The notes beneath the pieces are model-generated. The model was not told where the DNA came from. It searched no databases and worked only from the letters and a program-made list of their open reading frames with translations. From assembly GCF_900104185.1 (NCBI RefSeq), contig NZ_FNIZ01000029.1, positions 1 to 46,619 of the forward strand: a stretch of DNA of 46,619 nt, written 5' to 3'. Origin of the DNA: Halobacillus aidingensis (GTDB lineage Bacteria > Bacillota > Bacilli > Bacillales > Halobacillaceae). The position numbers were made by a program, and so were the translations under genes. Within the stretch, counting starts at the first letter, position 1, and the number at the start of each line of letters is the position of its first letter. Below are positions 1-7,177 of the stretch, one piece after another.

Positions 1-193
1 TGGGAAGCTGCGAGACTCCCGCGGGAATGGATTGGCTGGCGAGACCCCACAGTGCGAAGCACGAGGAGGCTTGCCGTCATCCCCGCAGGAAAGCGAGTTG
101 CTTCCCAGCCACCCCTGACGATCGACACGGCAAACGAACCCCGAGACATCTCGAAATCGAGCCTTACACAATCCTGCCATATTGTTTAATAAG
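1..193. repeat. Truncated copy of the dispersed composite palindromic repeat (copy A)
   Basis: This stretch is close to the reverse complement of 5853-6075. Shared blocks include the start GGGAAGCTGCGAGACTCCCG, the CACAGTGCGAAGCACGAGGA segment and the terminal segment near 150-193 that ends in TTGTTTAATAA. It is cut by the window edge, so only one arm is seen. No credible gene lies in it; the short reading frames across it are by-products of the repeat. Confidence 0.8.
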
Positions 194-293
194 CATAAAT
201 CAATACCCACATGTAGCGAACTCATTTGGATAAAAATTGAAACGATTCCCTGCCCATACTCGTATATAAATCAAAATAGGCGGAGGTGTCGGC

Positions 294-986
294 ATGGGAG
301 TGGTATTGGACGTGAAGAATTGCAGTGTTGATATCCAAAAAGAAAGAATCTTGAGGGATATCAGTTTTCATGTGAAAAAAAGCGAAATCATGGCATTGGT
401 CGGTCATAATGGGGCGGGAAAGTCAACACTGATGAAAACGATGATCGGTTCGCGGGAAAAAATCACTGGAACATTATCCATTGCTGGAAATGACCAGGAA
501 AAGCAATATAAAGCGTACAAAAGGAATTTTACATACATACCGGAAGAGCCGCTTTTGTTTAACGAATTGACAGTCTATCATCACTTTAAACTTTACCAAA
601 AGAGTTATTCTGTTCACGAAGGCGTTTTTGACAGCCGAGTAAAAACATATACCGAAGGGTTTGAATTGAAGGACAAGCTGGATGAATACCCGGAAGCTCT
701 ATCCAAAGGGATGCGGCAGAAAGTCCAGACGATTTGTGCTCTCATTCCTGATGTCCCTGTTTTATTCATTGATGAGCCATTTATGGGACTGGATGTGTAT
801 GCAGGTCGCTTCCTTGAGGAAGAGTTAGTAAGGAAAAAAGTGCAGGGGGCCAGTATTGTATTGACTACACACCAACTGGAGAAGGTTTCTGAACTAGCTG
901 ATCGCTATGTCATGCTCGTTGAGGGTAAAGTCTCTTCTTCGGGGGATGTGTCAGAATTTCACGAGTTGGAAAGAAGGTCGACATGA
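294..986 (+). CDS. ABC transporter ATP-binding protein, EcsA type
   Basis: 230 aa ATPase subunit of an ABC exporter. It has a Walker A motif (GHNGAGKST, residues 37-45), a signature motif LSKGMRQK (136-143), Walker B VLFIDEP (156-162) and a switch His at 193. The Q-loop region reads PEEP rather than a clear Gln, which is common in this group. A GGAGGTG ribosome site precedes the ATG. The last codons overlap the permease gene by 4 bp, so the two are translationally coupled. Family knowledge: EcsA/EcsB-like pairs (also YthP/YthQ) affect secretion and protein processing, and their substrate is unresolved. The length is close to the usual 236-247 aa. I cannot tell ecsA from its paralogue ythP by sequence alone. 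Confidence 0.85.
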   Translation: MGVVLDVKNCSVDIQKERILRDISFHVKKSEIMALVGHNGAGKSTLMKTMIGSREKITGTLSIAGNDQEKQYKAYKRNFTYIPEEPLLFNELTVYHHFKLYQKSYSVHEGVFDSRVKTYTEGFELKDKLDEYPEALSKGMRQKVQTICALIPDVPVLFIDEPFMGLDVYAGRFLEEELVRKKVQGASIVLTTHQLEKVSELADRYVMLVEGKVSSSGDVSEFHELERRST

Positions 987-2344
987 TGGAGCCTATGACG
1001 ACATATTCGGTGTATAAATGGCTGAGAAAGAAAAGAAGGAAGAAGAAGTTTGATATTTATAAACAGACCTACCATATGGTTGTGGATCCCGTCATGGTTT
1101 TTTATAGCGGATTGTTCGTCATCTTTTGTTTGTTCATCGGTTATGACTGGCTGCAAGAGTTGATTACTCTTTTTGATGGAAGGGGATCGTTCATAGCTCC
1201 TTACGCTTTTTTCCTTCCTTTTTTGGCAATCATTAGTGCGGCGGTCACTTCTTTTACAGACCCTGGCATTCGTTTCACATCTTCAGAACTTCAGCTTAGT
1301 TTTCTGCCTCACTCAAGAAAGCGACTTCTCACCTATTTGTTTTTAGAAAAGTACATCGTTCAACTCTTGATCATCCTGGCTGTCCCTCTTCCGTTTGCGC
1401 TTGTCTTGATGTCGTGGGAGTCTGCCGCTCTTTGGGTATCGCTTCTACTTTTTAGTTATCCTTTATCTTTATGGTTGCAGTGGAATCTATTTTCGCTGTC
1501 TTCCGTCCATAAAATGAGTGTTGCCATATTCAGCGCAGCTCTTTCCTTTTTATTTTTCCTTGGCTATCCTGTCATGCTCCTCTACCTAGGTTTATCCGTA
1601 CTGATTTTAGTATTTTTCATACGTCAAGAAGAGGTGGACTGGGGGAGAGTCATCGACATAAATGATGCGCGTGTGTGGAACATGTGGTTGGTCGGGTATT
1701 TCACCGAGGTGAATATAAAGCCGCCGAAAAGATTCGGGATCACCAAGTCGATTTGGAAAAAGAAGAGAGGACGTCATTATTCTGTGCGGCACCTGTATGG
1801 ACGGATATGGACGGGGTATTTTCAAAAGTCGGCGGATGTGATTTGGAAAACGATTCCGACGGTTTGTTTGATTATTCTTGTCATTCCGATGAGGGTCGAT
1901 TGGATGTTAATGTTCACACTGCCCATCGCTATTGTCGTCTATCATGAAGTAGCAGGGGGGCTTTTTTCAGATGTGGAGAATGTTTTTCATTCTCTGCCGC
2001 TCGAAGAGGAAAGCTGTAAAAGCAGCTACTTGAAATGGGTGTATTTCGGGTTTCTGCCTGTGTTCATCTCCTTTGTCACTATTCAAATTGTTCTTGGTGA
2101 ATCGTTGGGAGCTATTGGGATGCAATTAATCGCAATACTCTTGTTCGTTTATGTAGATCTTGCCCGAGTCATCAACGAACGCTTGATGATGGTCCAAAAG
2201 GAAAATTTCTACCGTGAAGAGTGGAGAAGAGTGGCAAGTTTGATGCTGCTGGGTGCTGGGGTGTATCATCCTTTGTTCTTACTCGCGGTTCCACTTGTTG
2301 TTTTTAAGCTCGGCCGATCGGGCGGGAGAGAGCTGATTTCATAA
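983..2344 (+). CDS. ABC transporter permease, EcsB family
   Basis: 453 aa polytopic membrane protein with a basic N-terminus (KKRRKKK) and many hydrophobic segments. A long cytoplasmic loop lies around residues 215-295. It is the partner of the preceding ATPase, overlapping it by 4 bp (ATGA). Composition and pairing match the EcsB permease family, although it is longer than the 385-408 aa of the B. subtilis members. It should form the membrane channel of the exporter; the cargo is unknown. Translation ends 28 bp before the convergent zinc-ribbon gene, leaving room only for a shared terminator. Confidence 0.8.
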   Translation: MMEPMTTYSVYKWLRKKRRKKKFDIYKQTYHMVVDPVMVFYSGLFVIFCLFIGYDWLQELITLFDGRGSFIAPYAFFLPFLAIISAAVTSFTDPGIRFTSSELQLSFLPHSRKRLLTYLFLEKYIVQLLIILAVPLPFALVLMSWESAALWVSLLLFSYPLSLWLQWNLFSLSSVHKMSVAIFSAALSFLFFLGYPVMLLYLGLSVLILVFFIRQEEVDWGRVIDINDARVWNMWLVGYFTEVNIKPPKRFGITKSIWKKKRGRHYSVRHLYGRIWTGYFQKSADVIWKTIPTVCLIILVIPMRVDWMLMFTLPIAIVVYHEVAGGLFSDVENVFHSLPLEEESCKSSYLKWVYFGFLPVFISFVTIQIVLGESLGAIGMQLIAILLFVYVDLARVINERLMMVQKENFYREEWRRVASLMLLGAGVYHPLFLLAVPLVVFKLGRSGGRELIS

Positions 2345-2346
2345 AA

Positions 2347-2372
2347 AAGACCCTCTGGTTCATCACAGAGGA
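2347..2372 (-). terminator. Rho-independent terminator downstream of the zinc-ribbon gene
   Basis: The inverted repeat CCTCTG/CAGAGG sits between the two convergent stop codons. Read on the minus strand the stem is followed by a run of T, so it should terminate the minus-strand gene. A matching T run on the plus strand is not obvious. Confidence 0.6.
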
Positions 2373-2621
2373 TCAATCCAAGCGATTATGCTCAGCGAAG
2401 GCGATAAATGATTTTTCATCTTCTATTAAACCGCACGCTCCGCATTGGACTTTTACTTGTGGTCCTTTGTAGGCCATGTGAAAAGGGTCCATATTTTCTG
2501 ATGAGTAACTCTCATCTGGTTCACCTGTTCTTGGATTCATTTTGACAGCTTTCGCTTCTTGTTCGATTAAGTTAAAACGGGAGCGATTAGTCTTACAGTT
2601 GGGACATAGATAAGGCTGCAT
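2373..2621 (-). CDS. Small zinc-ribbon protein of unknown function
   Basis: 82 aa protein with two CxxC knuckles (C6/C9 and C60/C63), which together suggest a four-cysteine zinc site. Between them lies a polar linker with a KMNPRTGEPDE segment. There is no signal peptide or membrane segment, so it is probably cytoplasmic. A good GGAGGTGG ribosome site precedes the ATG. It is convergent with the Ecs-like pair and divergent from the signalling operon, so the neighbours give no functional clue. The family appears to be a conserved hypothetical of Bacillaceae; I do not recognise a function. Confidence 0.7.
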   Translation of the reverse strand: MQPYLCPNCKTNRSRFNLIEQEAKAVKMNPRTGEPDESYSSENMDPFHMAYKGPQVKVQCGACGLIEDEKSFIAFAEHNRLD

Positions 2622-2764
2622 GTTTGTCCACCTCCATTTTTACGTTTCCCATGTTTATGAAAAATATGAACAGGATCGTGAAAATCAGGGAATGCCCTAA
2701 TATCCGTTCTGCCTTTTTGAAGGTATGATGATAGTAAGATTACGTGTGATCGAGGTGGAATAGG

Positions 2765-3367
2765 ATGAAGGAGACAATGAAACTTCCAGCGGATGAAATC
2801 ATCCAAATGTATGAAACAATGTTACATGATTTATCTTATGATCTTCATGAAAGGTATAGTCACCTTTTGACAGGGCTGCTCCATCAAATGGACCAGGAAG
2901 GAGGCTCATCAAAATCTGCTCTTTTGTTGACTCATATTATTGATGATATGAGAAGTAAATCGAATGAGTCCACTCCCCTATCCCTTGCTAAAAGAGGGGT
3001 GGTTCCTGCCATAAGGCAATTTGGTAAAGAAATAGAACATCGATTTGGCGTAACTGTAAGCCTTTTGACCGAAAGAGAATCACTTTCTATAGATCAACGG
3101 ATTCTATTCCGGTTGATTCAACAAACCATCCTCATGATCGTTGAGAATGCAGATACCGATGCAATCGACATCCATATGGAAGAGGATTCTGTAACGTTTC
3201 GTTTCCTTTCCCCACATGAACAGATCGATGTGGATGAAAAGGGTTTTCTTTGTCTTATACAGAAAAGAACAGGTATGGAATTAAAAATCGAACAGAGGTC
3301 AGGGCAGTGGTTTTGGATCTATTTCAAGAAGAGGGGGAATAAGGATGATTTCCATTGTGATCGTTGA
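2765..3367 (+). CDS. Degenerate histidine-kinase-like protein (pseudo-kinase), first gene of signalling operon
   Basis: 200 aa soluble protein. Residues 22-80 can be laid over the HisKA_3 dimerisation domain of the kinase at 4443-5780. SYDLHER (His28) matches SRELHDG, and AIRQFGKEIEHRFGVTV matches AVRSFINRLEKSYGLNV. The C-terminal half resembles an HATPase domain in length and secondary-structure pattern, but it lacks the N-box Asn and the DxGxG and GxGL glycine motifs needed for ATP binding. It overlaps the response-regulator gene by 23 bp. Inference: a catalytically dead kinase relative that may bind the regulator or the true kinase as a modulator. The alignment is by eye; a different origin remains possible. 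Confidence 0.65.
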   Translation: MKETMKLPADEIIQMYETMLHDLSYDLHERYSHLLTGLLHQMDQEGGSSKSALLLTHIIDDMRSKSNESTPLSLAKRGVVPAIRQFGKEIEHRFGVTVSLLTERESLSIDQRILFRLIQQTILMIVENADTDAIDIHMEEDSVTFRFLSPHEQIDVDEKGFLCLIQKRTGMELKIEQRSGQWFWIYFKKRGNKDDFHCDR

Positions 3368-4001
3368 TGACCACGCCGTCGTCCGTTCTGGATTACGGAT
3401 GCTCTTGAATGCGGTGGATGATTTTGAAGTCGCAGGTGAAGCCTCAGAAGGGGATGAAGCTTTTGCTCAAGTAGAGGAAAAGCGTCCGAACGTCGTCTTA
3501 ATGGATTTGTCGATGCCGCACGGAAAAGACGGGCTATCAGCGACATCAGAAATAAAGAAACAATTCCCTGATACGCACATCCTTATTTTGACGATGCATG
3601 ATGATGAAGAGTATTTGTTTCGGGCGATTGAACTTGGTGCATCCGGGTGTATTTTAAAGAATGCTCCTCATGAAGAGCTTTTAAAAGCCATTCGTCAAGT
3701 AGCGGAGGGCGATGCTTACCTGTATCCATCAGCGACGAAACGGTTGATGGAAGACTACATGAACAAACTGAAAAACGGTACGACGTCGGACTCTTATCGT
3801 TTGCTGACGGACAGGGAACGGGAAGTGTTGGCCCTTGTCGCGAAAGGATTCGCCAATAAAGATATTGCTGAAAAACTAGTCATTAGTGTCAAAACGGTCG
3901 AAGCTCATAAGGCGCATGTAATGGAAAAATTACAGCTCAAGACCCGGCCTGAACTAGTAGAGTATGCCTGGAAGAAAGGATTGCTTGGATATTCTCTATA
4001 A
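3345..4001 (+). CDS. Response regulator, NarL/LuxR type
   Basis: 218 aa. An N-terminal receiver domain (1-120) has acidic residues D8/D9, phospho-acceptor D54 in VVLMDLSMP, and the switch Thr and Lys in ILTMHD and CILKNA. A C-terminal LuxR helix-turn-helix (about 152-212) contains LTDREREVLALVAKG and SVKTVEAHKAHVMEKL. It is thus a DNA-binding regulator expected to be phosphorylated by the kinase two genes downstream. The coding region begins inside the preceding gene and is followed 13 bp later by the GAF gene, so all four genes are probably co-transcribed. The architecture matches NreC/YhcZ/LiaR-type regulators; the target genes are unknown. Confidence 0.88.
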   Translation: MISIVIVDDHAVVRSGLRMLLNAVDDFEVAGEASEGDEAFAQVEEKRPNVVLMDLSMPHGKDGLSATSEIKKQFPDTHILILTMHDDEEYLFRAIELGASGCILKNAPHEELLKAIRQVAEGDAYLYPSATKRLMEDYMNKLKNGTTSDSYRLLTDREREVLALVAKGFANKDIAEKLVISVKTVEAHKAHVMEKLQLKTRPELVEYAWKKGLLGYSL

Positions 4002-4014
4002 AGGGGATGAACGT

Positions 4015-4446
4015 GTGAGGCGATCGTTAGAAGAACTTTGTACAAAAGTTGCAGCAGAAACAGAGGCATCCTTAGTTGCCATTGCGGAGTATCATTCCCC
4101 ATCCCAGGGGGTCAGGTGGACATATGCTGATCGCCCGCTGAATGAACGGTATAAGCGAATGAATGTCATGTACGGAAAAGGGGTAGCAGGCAGAGTCCTG
4201 CAAACAGGGACAGCTTTCAGGTGTGAAAATGTTGCAGACTTACCGTTGCCGCTCAGGGAGTATCCCATTGTATTATCTGAAAAAATACGTGCTTTTGTAG
4301 CGCTACCGATCATCACTCCATCTCTTTTCGGGGCTGTTGTTTTCATTGCTTATCGTTCCCCTCATGCTTTGCCAGACAAGAAGGTGTGTGACCGGGTGTC
4401 ATCTTATATACAAGCTTATTTTCAAGAAAGGGAGGCGGTGGAATGA
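4015..4446 (+). CDS. Stand-alone GAF-domain sensor protein
   Basis: 144 aa, starting at GTG 4015. This start is chosen because AAGGGG (4001-4006) sits 8 bases upstream; the in-frame ATG at 3964 lies inside the regulator gene and has no ribosome site. The protein is one GAF fold with the motif YGKGVAGRVLQTG in its centre and no output domain. It overlaps the kinase gene by 4 bp. A GAF protein encoded next to a PAS kinase and a NarL-type regulator recalls the staphylococcal NreABC nitrate/oxygen system, where NreA is a GAF nitrate receptor. That parallel is inference: ligand residues were not verified. Confidence 0.75.
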   Translation: MRRSLEELCTKVAAETEASLVAIAEYHSPSQGVRWTYADRPLNERYKRMNVMYGKGVAGRVLQTGTAFRCENVADLPLPLREYPIVLSEKIRAFVALPIITPSLFGAVVFIAYRSPHALPDKKVCDRVSSYIQAYFQEREAVE

Positions 4447-5780
4447 AAAAAGAAACGCTTTCACCTATCCTTCCCGGCCGAAGGGAAGGATTTTTGATTG
4501 TAAGAGAAGACGGCGTTGTTACGTGCTTCAATGGTCGGGCTGAGGACTTATTTCAACGGAGTCGAGAGGAAGCGGAGCTGGGAGATTTGTTTCTTCACTT
4601 GTCCCTCGACGATCTACATAACTGTGAAAAAGGCGTCCTTCTGGAGCATTACATTACCCCACAGGGGGAGAACCCCTCGCCGGTTATCTTAGTTGTTCAC
4701 GATTCGGTCTTCTCTGATACCCGGTACTTTTATATTACGATTCAAAATCTTGCGGAAAGAAGTACCCTTGATCGTGAAAGTTATGAACCATTCAAAGAAC
4801 TGTTGGATATTAAGTATGCGTTGGATGAATCTTCCATTGTTGCTCTAACAGATAAGAGGGGAAGAATAAGGTATGTAAACAAAAAATTTTCAGAGATATC
4901 GAAGTACGAGGTTGAGGAATTGATTGGTCAGGATCACCGTTTATTAAATTCCGGATACCATTCGAAAGAATTTTTCAAGGAGCTGTGGCGTACCATTGGC
5001 ACCGGCCATGTATGGAAAGGAGAGATCCGAAACAAAGCAAAGGATGGATCCTTTTATTGGGTCGATACAACGATTGTCCCTTTTCTAGACGAAAATGGAA
5101 AGCCCTATCAATATTTAGCCATACGAAATGAAATCACGGAACGGAAGCGTGTGGAACAAGAGCTCCAACATATGATGACAAGGATCATTGATGTACAGGA
5201 AAATGAGCGGAAACATGTATCGAGAGAACTGCATGACGGTATCGGCCAGGAGTTATACAGCCTGCTCATTACCGTTCAAAGGCTGGAAAAAGAATTCACG
5301 CACCCATTGATTGACCAAATGACCACAGACATCAGCCACTTGATTCAAAGTGTAAGGGATATGTCCTGGGAACTCAGGCCCTCCGCATTGGATGAACTAG
5401 GACTGATGCCTGCGGTACGCTCGTTCATTAATCGATTAGAAAAATCATATGGATTGAATGTGGCTTTTCAATCAGACGTCCGTTGCCGCTTGTCCCCTGA
5501 TGTCGAAACAAGCATTTACCGAATCATCCAGGAAGCGCTGACTAATGTAAGGAAATACGCGGATGTGGAGGAAGCGAAGGTTCTGATAAAAGAAGAAGAG
5601 AGCGTTCTATTTATTGAGATCTCCGATGAAGGAAACGGTTTCTCCGTTGCTCGTTCCAATAAAGGCGTAGGATTGTTCAGTATGGAAGAAAGGGCCCGTG
5701 CCGTAGGTGGCGCACTCTCCATCAGATCAGCCGAAAACAAAGGAACTACAATCTATGTGAAGATCCCCTTAGAAGTCTGA
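4443..5780 (+). CDS. PAS-domain sensor histidine kinase (HisKA_3/HATPase_c)
   Basis: 445 aa cytoplasmic kinase with no membrane segments. Order: an N-terminal PAS-like region (about 12-105), a clear PAS/PAC domain (about 128-240, ending in the usual EITERKR), a HisKA_3 domain with phospho-His264 in SRELHDGIGQ, and an HATPase domain with N-box EALTNVRKYA and G-boxes DEGNGF and GVGLFSMEER. The kinase is therefore complete, unlike the degenerate relative at 2765-3367. Only two cysteines fall in the N-terminal third, so it lacks the four-cysteine iron-sulfur signature of NreB. The likely signal is a soluble ligand or redox state, perhaps relayed by the GAF protein. Its stop codon lies within the terminator stem. 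Confidence 0.88.
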   Translation: MKKETLSPILPGRREGFLIVREDGVVTCFNGRAEDLFQRSREEAELGDLFLHLSLDDLHNCEKGVLLEHYITPQGENPSPVILVVHDSVFSDTRYFYITIQNLAERSTLDRESYEPFKELLDIKYALDESSIVALTDKRGRIRYVNKKFSEISKYEVEELIGQDHRLLNSGYHSKEFFKELWRTIGTGHVWKGEIRNKAKDGSFYWVDTTIVPFLDENGKPYQYLAIRNEITERKRVEQELQHMMTRIIDVQENERKHVSRELHDGIGQELYSLLITVQRLEKEFTHPLIDQMTTDISHLIQSVRDMSWELRPSALDELGLMPAVRSFINRLEKSYGLNVAFQSDVRCRLSPDVETSIYRIIQEALTNVRKYADVEEAKVLIKEEESVLFIEISDEGNGFSVARSNKGVGLFSMEERARAVGGALSIRSAENKGTTIYVKIPLEV

Positions 5781-5800
5781 GAATAAATCAGACTTCTTTT
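5771..5800 (+). terminator. Rho-independent terminator of the signalling operon
   Basis: The 10-bp arms AGAAGTCTGA (5771-5780) and TCAGACTTCT (5788-5797) are perfectly complementary and are followed by a T run. The left arm includes the kinase stop codon. Confidence 0.9.
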
Positions 5801-5852
5801 TTTATGCTATATTCTTTCAATTTTTTTCGAAATACTGGTCATTTTAGAATAG

Positions 5853-6427
5853 TTATTCAACTTTTTGGCAGGATTGTTGAAGACTCGGTTTCAAGATGTT
5901 CTTGGGGTTCGTTTACGGTGTTGAGTGTTAGGGGTGTTTGGGAAGCAGCTCGCTTTCCTGCGGGGATGACGGCAAGCCTCCTCGTGCTTCGCACTGTGGG
6001 GTCTCGCCAGTCAATCCATTCCCGCGGGAGTCTCGCAGCTTCCCAACCACCCCATTCCATGAAGGTGAGAAACGAACCCCGCTACTGTGTGGGGGGTCTT
6101 CCACTATCCTTGTGTTATATGCATAAAGCGCTACATAACAAGCTTTCCGCACCCAGAATAGAGTGTCTGCAAGTTCGTACCCTCCATTAAATCTGTGCAT
6201 AAAAGCAGCATATTCTGGAAGTGGTTTCGAGACACTTATATGGCAAAGGGGCGGAGGGAAACGGTGAGACTCCTATGGGACGTGTGGGACAGGTGAGACC
6301 CCGGAAGGCGTAGCCTGAGGAGGCTCACCGCCCGCCCCATGGAAAGCGAACCTTTTCCCGTAGCCCCTAAACTCACACATAAGTCTCGAAACTGAGTCTT
6401 TCACAAACGGGAGCGTTTGTTGAATAA
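5853..6427. repeat. Composite palindromic repeat, MITE-like (copies B and C)
   Basis: This 575-bp element fills most of the 785-bp gene-free gap between the kinase and the oxidase operon. The left end (about 5853-5895) and right end (about 6383-6427) are inverted repeats of each other, sharing TTATTCAAC/TTGAATAA and AAGACTC-GTTTC / GAAAC-GAGTCTT. Each arm carries a GC-rich block with GAGACTCC and GTGAGACCCC-type segments, in opposite orientation, joined by a central linker with GCATAAAGCGCT and AAGCTTTC. The same layout recurs at 25724-26444. Nothing in it looks like a real gene. Confidence 0.8.
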
Positions 6428-6565
6428 GAGTGTTGGGTGATTTTATTGAGCTTAAAAAACGGAATAGGGGATTTCGCTTTTTAAGATGAGGGGATTCCCC
6501 AATATTTTATTTCCCTTGCGCTCGATACAATAAAAGTAGATCAAATGAAGGGAAGAGGGGGCGGA

Positions 6566-6691
6566 ATGGTTATGAAGAAACAGGAGGATCAAACAGATTT
6601 GAAGGGGACCCTTGTGAGTGTTCTGGCCGTTGGGGCCATCATCATAATCATGTGGGTGAGTATTTACTTTTTATATATCCAACGGTTATAG
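6566..6691 (+). CDS. Cytochrome c oxidase subunit IIa-like small membrane protein
   Basis: 41 aa, too short for most gene finders. A polar N-terminus MVMKKQEDQTDLKGT is followed by one transmembrane helix (about 16-37), ending QRL. The KGT-L-SVL pattern before the helix and the position just upstream of subunit II match the single-helix subunit IIa of ba3-type oxidases, which packs against subunits I and II. A GGGGGCGG ribosome region precedes the ATG; an in-frame ATG two codons later is an alternative start. The gap to subunit II is 12 bp. Confidence 0.75.
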   Translation: MVMKKQEDQTDLKGTLVSVLAVGAIIIIMWVSIYFLYIQRL

Positions 6692-6703
6692 GAGGGGAAA
6701 GGC

Positions 6704-7177
6704 ATGCATTTACACAAGTATGAAAAAATATGGCTTATTTTCGGAATTATGGCATTAATCATCTTTTTATCCGTCGTTGGCGTCAGTGCCTTTCATCAAG
6801 GACATACACCATCAGGAGGGCATAAGAAAATCGATCCTGAAAAGGTGTCTGAAACGGCTCCTTTCGATCAACCAGGGGTGCACGAAAAAGAAGATGGCAC
6901 CTATGAAGTGGTCATGGTGGGCAAAGCTTTTGGGTACGATCCTGGAAAAATCCAAGTACCTGCTGGAAAAGAGATCATGTTTACTGTTACAAGTTCAGAT
7001 GTCGTTCACAGTTTTTCTATCGTAGGGACAAACGTGAACATGATGGTTGTGCCGGGGGAAATCAACCATAAAAAGCATACGTTCCAAGAGCCTGGTACGT
7101 ATCTGGTCATTTGTAATGAGTATTGTGGATCCGGCCACCATTTTATGAGTACAGAAATCGAGGTGGTTGAACAATGA
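6704..7177 (+). CDS. cbaB: ba3-type cytochrome c oxidase subunit II (CuA)
   Basis: 157 aa, membrane-anchored by one N-terminal helix (about 8-30), with an extracellular cupredoxin domain. The CuA ligands are visible: H102, C137, E139, C141, H145 and M148. Their spacing (35 residues from the His to the first Cys, then CxxxCxxxHxxM) is the same as in Thermus ba3 oxidase. The short length and single helix separate it from the longer caa3/aa3 CtaC. It receives electrons from cytochrome c and passes them to subunit I. An AGGAGGGG site precedes the ATG, and the gene overlaps subunit I by 4 bp. Confidence 0.9.
   Translation: MHLHKYEKIWLIFGIMALIIFLSVVGVSAFHQGHTPSGGHKKIDPEKVSETAPFDQPGVHEKEDGTYEVVMVGKAFGYDPGKIQVPAGKEIMFTVTSSDVVHSFSIVGTNVNMMVVPGEINHKKHTFQEPGTYLVICNEYCGSGHHFMSTEIEVVEQ

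Noticed and set aside
4443-5780. Calling the kinase NreB and the GAF protein NreA outright
   Set aside because: The kinase lacks the four-cysteine iron-sulfur signature and the GAF ligand residues could not be verified.
5804-6200. Several 60-128 aa frames over the composite repeat
   Set aside because: They recur in all repeat copies on both strands, are rich in Arg/Ser/Pro, and have no ribosome sites; they reflect repeat composition.
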